Shown here: positions 6,891 through 9,547 of the stretch, piece after piece
How the letters are laid out: each line of letters opens with the position of its first letter
Numbering within the stretch: the first letter of the stretch is position 1
Assembly (NCBI GenBank): GCA_016199015.1
Contig: JACQHN010000057.1
Span: 1 to 9,547 of the forward strand
Source: Nitrospira defluvii
GTDB lineage: Bacteria; Nitrospirota; Nitrospiria; Nitrospirales; Nitrospiraceae
Reading direction: 5' to 3'
DNA: 9,547 nucleotides
Program-made: the position numbers and the translations under genes
Notes under the pieces: model-generated
Told to the model about the DNA's origin: nothing
The model's database searches: none
Seen by the model: the letters and a program-made list of their open reading frames with translations, nothing else

Positions 6891-7286
6891 ATGAAAAGAC
6901 TTGTGGTCAGCCGGTCACTGCTTGGAACGGGATTGCTTGTCGTGATTTGGGCCGGGGTGGCGTTTGCTGAAAATCCGCTGAACGAACTGCCGGCATGGAG
7001 CGCGAGTCGCATCCAGTCACCGAGCGCCTTGCCTCAGCCTCCTACGGTCAACGATCGCGGGCAGGATATTATTCGACAGACGCCCACGTTGAGCGGGCGG
7101 TTACAGCTCAGCGAGCAGACATTGATTCCGTATGTCGGCGCGGGGTTCGGCGGAGGGTTTGTGACGGAGCGTGACCGGGCGCTGGGACCTTCGTCGGTGT
7201 TTCCGCAGCAAAACATCTTGGGCGAGTCGTTGGGCAAGGGCATGATGCCGAACGAGTTTCAGATGGGCATTCGCATCCCCTTCTAA
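6891..7286 (+). CDS. Small exported protein of unknown function, possibly outer-membrane
   Basis: I do not recognise this 131-residue protein. Residues 1-26 form a clear Sec signal peptide: MKRLVV, a hydrophobic core of GTGLLVVIWAG type, and AFA before the mature Glu27. The mature part (about 105 residues) starts with a Pro/Ser-rich stretch containing LPQPPTVND (47-55). Two amphipathic strand-like segments follow, LQLSEQTLIPYVGAGFGGGF (71-90) and the C-terminal EFQMGIRIPF (122-131). Ending in Phe after alternating residues resembles the terminal beta-strand signal of outer-membrane proteins, although the protein is too short for a complete barrel alone. The start fits the signal peptide; the ribosome binding site is weak (AAGG at 6875-6878, 12 bases away). 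Its stop codon TAA (7284-7286) is part of the repeat element that follows. Confidence 0.7.
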   Translation: MKRLVVSRSLLGTGLLVVIWAGVAFAENPLNELPAWSASRIQSPSALPQPPTVNDRGQDIIRQTPTLSGRLQLSEQTLIPYVGAGFGGGFVTERDRALGPSSVFPQQNILGESLGKGMMPNEFQMGIRIPF

Positions 7287-7454
7287 CCCGCATGACCACG
7301 AGCGATTCTGCTGCAATCGCGGATTCGCGGGCTCGCCGCTCAGTCGGTCAACGTACTACTGAGAGCAGGTCTCCCCCCTTCGCAGCTCCACGTGCCCATT
7401 GCGCCCATCGACTGCGCGTTTTCGCTACGAATCGTCGTGATCATGCGGGGTTAG
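7283..7454. repeat. Palindromic element with ~26-bp terminal inverted repeats (MITE-like), copy B
   Basis: The left arm 7283-7308 (CTAACCCGCATGACCACGA and on) is the reverse complement of the right arm 7429-7454, with one mismatch and two single-base gaps. Weaker complementarity continues inward. Near the centre a second stem pairs CTCAGT (7339-7344) with ACTGAG (7358-7363). The right half is homologous to copy A at 1-82. The element fills the whole space between two convergent genes, and the stop codons of both (TAA 7284-7286; TGA from 7441-7443 on the minus strand) are inside its arms. It has no coding capacity. It could act as a bidirectional terminator, be a non-autonomous mobile element, or both. 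Confidence 0.72.
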
Positions 7455-8163
7455 TAGTCTCCTCTCGCTGAGGTGCGTGTGAGGGGAGCCAGGATAATCG
7501 ACATGCCAGCTCAGCCGGCGTGATCCTTTCCAGATTTGGGAGAACGAGGTGTGCATTGCTCAGCTGGGATGCCGGATAGGTCGTGGCGACAGCCAAGACG
7601 CGCATGCCCGCCGTCAGTCCTGCCAGAACCCCGGCCCGAGAATCTTCGATCACCAGACACTCGTCGGCTCTGAGGAGCGGCGGTCTAGGGAGACGCGCAT
7701 TCAATTGTCTGAGCGTGAACTCGTAGATTGCCGGATCTGGTTTCCCGACGGGACATTCGTCTGCGGAGACAATCAATTCGAAGGCCTTCTCGGTCGCGCT
7801 GGCTTCCAGTGCGGAGAGAATGTGTTCTCGCCTGCCGCCGGACGCGATCGCCAGCCGATAGAGTCCTGCCGTGCGCTGAATGAACTCGAGCACCCACGGG
7901 AAGAGTGCCGGTCTGTGCAAGGCGGTATAGTCACGAAACAGCGTCGCTTTTCGTTCGATGATCCTCGCGTGGAGCATGGGATCACAGGCTCCGTTTCGCT
8001 TCAGTAGCAGCGCGGCGGTGCAGGTCCGTTCGTCCATGCCGAGATAGGTTCCGTAATAGTCCTCCCGGCTCAACAGGAATCCCTGTTCTGCCAATGCCTG
8101 CTGAAAGCAATGCAGATGCGGCGTTTCATCGTCGGCGACGACGCCGTTGAAATCAAAAATGAT
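7441..8163 (-). CDS. HAD-superfamily phosphatase, beta-phosphoglucomutase-like; start codon missing or non-canonical
   Basis: Reading from the ATC at 8161-8163, the frame encodes 240 residues starting IIFDFNGVVADDETPH, the complete HAD motif I with nucleophile D4. The second Asp of DxD is Asn (N6), a variant I recall in some HAD hydrolases. A helical cap follows (about 16-90), then motif II IASGG (S108), KPDPAIYEF (141-149) with Lys K141, and CLVIEDSRAG (169-178) with the acidic motif IV pair E173/D174. This fits a small-molecule phosphatase or phosphoglucomutase-like HAD of subfamily IA. The substrate cannot be assigned. Upstream the frame closes at a TAG nine codons before the ATC, and none of those codons is ATG, GTG, TTG or CTG. 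A strong AGAGGAGG lies at 8174-8183 region, so ATC or ATT initiation, or a lost start, must be considered. The first standard start, TTG at 8094, would delete motif I and leave an inactive protein. The stop lies within the palindromic element. Confidence 0.78.
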   Translation of the reverse strand: MIFDFNGVVADDETPHLHCFQQALAEQGFLLSREDYYGTYLGMDERTCTAALLLKRNGACDPMLHARIIERKATLFRDYTALHRPALFPWVLEFIQRTAGLYRLAIASGGRREHILSALEASATEKAFELIVSADECPVGKPDPAIYEFTLRQLNARLPRPPLLRADECLVIEDSRAGVLAGLTAGMRVLAVATTYPASQLSNAHLVLPNLERITPAELACRLSWLPSHAPQREETTNPA

Positions 8164-8175
8164 GGCGCAGCGGGG

Positions 8176-8181
8176 CCTCCT
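8176..8181 (-). promoter_or_regulatory. Strong Shine-Dalgarno with no standard start codon after it
   Basis: On the minus strand AGGAGG is read at 8181 to 8176. The codons that follow in the HAD frame are CCC, CGC, TGC, GCC, ATC and ATT. ATC begins 12 bases after the site and ATT 15 bases after. A CTG at 6-base spacing is out of frame and meets a stop after five codons. The placement just ahead of motif I supports translation starting here. Confidence 0.5.
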
Positions 8182-8232
8182 CTGAGCCCTCTATTCGGGA
8201 CGTAGGCGCCACTGTAGCCGAGCTCGACGCTT

Positions 8233-8256
8233 CGAACAAGCGGAACTGCTTGTTCG
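8233..8256. promoter_or_regulatory. Perfect 9-bp inverted repeat in a divergent promoter region
   Basis: CGAACAAGC (8233-8241) and GCTTGTTCG (8248-8256) are exact reverse complements around the 6-base loop GGAACT. GC at 8229-8230 can pair with GC at 8257-8258 across a two-base bulge. It lies between the divergent HAD and antiporter genes, with no T-run on either side, so an operator or leader hairpin is more likely than a terminator. The binding protein is unknown. Confidence 0.5.
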
Positions 8257-8273
8257 GCTGAGAGCCCTACGGT

Positions 8274-8339
8274 ATGCTGCGTGACATTCACGCACCAGTA
8301 CTCGATCCAGACCACAATTCGGACCCCCTCACACGATGA
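8274..8339 (+). CDS. Possible 21-codon upstream ORF overlapping the antiporter start
   Basis: The frame runs from ATG 8274-8276 to TGA 8337-8339 and overlaps the antiporter start as ATGA. The peptide (MLRDIHAPVLDPDHNSDPL and two more residues) shows no motif. No good ribosome binding site is visible before it. The overlap arrangement is typical of translational coupling, but a frame this short can arise by chance. Confidence 0.2.
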   Translation: MLRDIHAPVLDPDHNSDPLTR

Positions 8340-9547
8340 GTGACTACGCAGTTCTTGGCGATCTGTTGGTGATCTATGCAGTGTCCACTGCTGTGGTCTT
8401 CGTCTTTCACCAGTTTCGCTTGCCGTCGATCGCCGGTTTTCTCGTGGCGGGCGCCCTGATCGGCCCGCATGGGCTCCACCTGATTCCGGATGTGTCTCAG
8501 GTGCAGGTCCTGGCTGAGATCGGGATCGTGCTGCTGCTCTTCACGATCGGGATGGAATTTTCCTCCGCGCACTTTGCGGCTGCCCGCCGCATTCTCATGG
8601 TTGCTGCGCCGGTTCAAACCGGGGGCGTCCTTGTCCTGGCGTCGCTCGGGGCTCTGGCCGTGGGCCTCTCGTATCAACAGGGGATTTTCTGGGGTTTTCT
8701 CCTCTCATTAAGCAGCACGGCCATCGTCCTGAAAGCGCTTTCCGAACAGGGCGAGAGTGATTCGTTTCACGGTCGCGCCACCGTCGCGATTCTGATTTTC
8801 CAGGACCTCGCAGTCGTGCCGATGATGCTGGTCACGCCGATCTTGGGCACTCCGAGCGGGAGTGCGATGGGGATGGTGCTGATGACCTTGATCAAGGCGG
8901 CGATCGTCGTCGGGTTGATCGTCGCGGCGGCCTGGTATCTCGTGCCGCGACTTCTGCGCCATATCGTACGCAGCCGAAGCCGAGAGCTCTTTCTACTGTC
9001 GATCATCGTGCTCTGCCTCGGTATTGCCTGGCTGACCTCGCTGGGCGGACTCTCGCTCGCCCTGGGTGCATTTATCGCCGGTTTGGTTATTTCTGAATCT
9101 GAATACAGCCACCAGGCGCTGGCGGAGGTGCTGCCGTTCCGCGACAGTTTCAATAGCCTGTTTTTTGTCTCGATCGGGGTTTTGATGGACCTGCGGGTGG
9201 TGTTGGAGCATCCCTTCATTGTTCTAGGGCTGCTGCTGGCGGTGATTGTCGGAAAGCTGGTGGCCGGGACCGGAGCAATGATCGCGGCGGGGGCTCCGCC
9301 GAGGTCGGCGGTCTTAGTCGGAATGGCGTTGGCGCAGGTGGGTGAATTCAGTTTTATCCTGGCGCAACAGGGACAAGACGCGGGGTTGTTCACCGGGGAC
9401 CTGTACAATTTATTCTTGGCGACCTCGGTCTTGACGATGGTGGTGACCCCCTTCTTGATGCAGTGGTCGCCTCACTTAGGGCGGCGAATCGAAGTGATGC
9501 AACGGATGAAGGGGTGGTTACCGACTCGCACGGCGGCGCATGTCGAG
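8336..9547 (+). CDS. KefB-type (CPA2) cation:proton antiporter, N-terminal part, cut by right edge
   Basis: From ATG 8336 the frame is open for 404 codons to the window end. It carries the CPA2 membrane domain in order: IAGFLVAGALIGPHGL (32-47), EIGIVLLLFTIGMEFS (61-76), SLSSTAIVLKALSEQGE (124-140), ILIFQDLAVVPMM (152-164) with the FQD motif (Q156, D157), LSLALGAFIAGLVISES (239-255), FNSLFFVSIGVLMDL (272-286) and AQVGEFSFILAQQG (333-346). About 11-13 hydrophobic segments are visible, so the transport domain is probably complete. Family members usually continue into a TrkA-N/RCK NAD-binding domain, which would lie beyond the window. The expected role is K+ or Na+ efflux in exchange for protons at the inner membrane. 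No clear ribosome binding site precedes ATG 8336. A 21-codon frame from 8274 ends in TGA overlapping this ATG, so coupled translation is possible. No regulatory glutathione-binding region can be judged from this part. Confidence 0.93.
   Translation, partial: MSDYAVLGDLLVIYAVSTAVVFVFHQFRLPSIAGFLVAGALIGPHGLHLIPDVSQVQVLAEIGIVLLLFTIGMEFSSAHFAAARRILMVAAPVQTGGVLVLASLGALAVGLSYQQGIFWGFLLSLSSTAIVLKALSEQGESDSFHGRATVAILIFQDLAVVPMMLVTPILGTPSGSAMGMVLMTLIKAAIVVGLIVAAAWYLVPRLLRHIVRSRSRELFLLSIIVLCLGIAWLTSLGGLSLALGAFIAGLVISESEYSHQALAEVLPFRDSFNSLFFVSIGVLMDLRVVLEHPFIVLGLLLAVIVGKLVAGTGAMIAAGAPPRSAVLVGMALAQVGEFSFILAQQGQDAGLFTGDLYNLFLATSVLTMVVTPFLMQWSPHLGRRIEVMQRMKGWLPTRTAAHVE

Noticed and set aside
8070..8315. 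Minus-strand 81-codon frame overlapping the HAD 5' end, considered as the missing N-terminus joined by frameshifting at ATTTTTGA
   Set aside because: Its peptide has no family character, the HAD motif I is already complete in its own frame, and no classic slippery site with a stimulator is visible.
8290..9547. Minus-strand open frames opposite the antiporter
   Set aside because: The plus strand encodes an unmistakable CPA2 transporter throughout; the minus frames are shadows.

Overview
This looks like a stretch of a moderately GC-rich Gram-negative chromosome. The protein repertoire and the palindromic intergenic repeats at 1-82 and 7283-7454 are most reminiscent of Nitrospira (Nitrospirota). 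That assignment is recognition, not proof. I see no RNA genes, CRISPR arrays, transposase or phage genes. The window holds eight protein-coding genes. One is cut by the right edge and one has no normal start codon.

Left block, plus strand (1-5729). A copy of a dispersed repeat runs in from the left edge (1-82). A possible promoter follows, then a small VOC-fold (glyoxalase-like) protein (187-612). A heptamer-based inverted repeat (602-690) leads into a 541-residue metallo-beta-lactamase-fold protein whose N-terminal half contains a PqqD-like helical stretch. Next come a nucleotide-sugar epimerase of the UDP-glucuronate 4-epimerase type (2366-3388) and a 729-residue Tat-exported protein (3540-5729). 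That protein joins a glycosidase-like barrel to a formylglycine-generating-enzyme (FGE) fold which has lost both catalytic cysteines.

Middle (5742-7286). A NodB-type polysaccharide deacetylase homologue lies convergent on the minus strand, only 12 bases from the preceding stop. A gene-poor 366-base gap (6525-6890) follows, then a small exported protein with an aromatic C-terminus on the plus strand. Together with the epimerase and the barrel/FGE-like protein, the deacetylase suggests surface-glycan or exopolysaccharide work. This is inference from family membership, because no glycosyltransferase or transporter is in view.

Right block (7283-9547). A 172-base element with terminal inverted repeats sits between two convergent genes and supplies both of their stop codons. 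The minus-strand gene is a HAD-family phosphatase of the beta-phosphoglucomutase type. Its essential first motif lies upstream of every ordinary start codon, so it either uses a non-canonical start or has lost its start. Divergent from it, past a perfect 9-bp hairpin, begins a KefB/CPA2-type cation:proton antiporter (8336 to the edge), with its membrane domain complete or nearly so.

Points most worth a second look: the start-less HAD gene, the palindromic element that ends two genes, the cysteine-free FGE/barrel fusion, the Asp-to-Asn change in the deacetylase, and the PqqD-like/MBL fusion.
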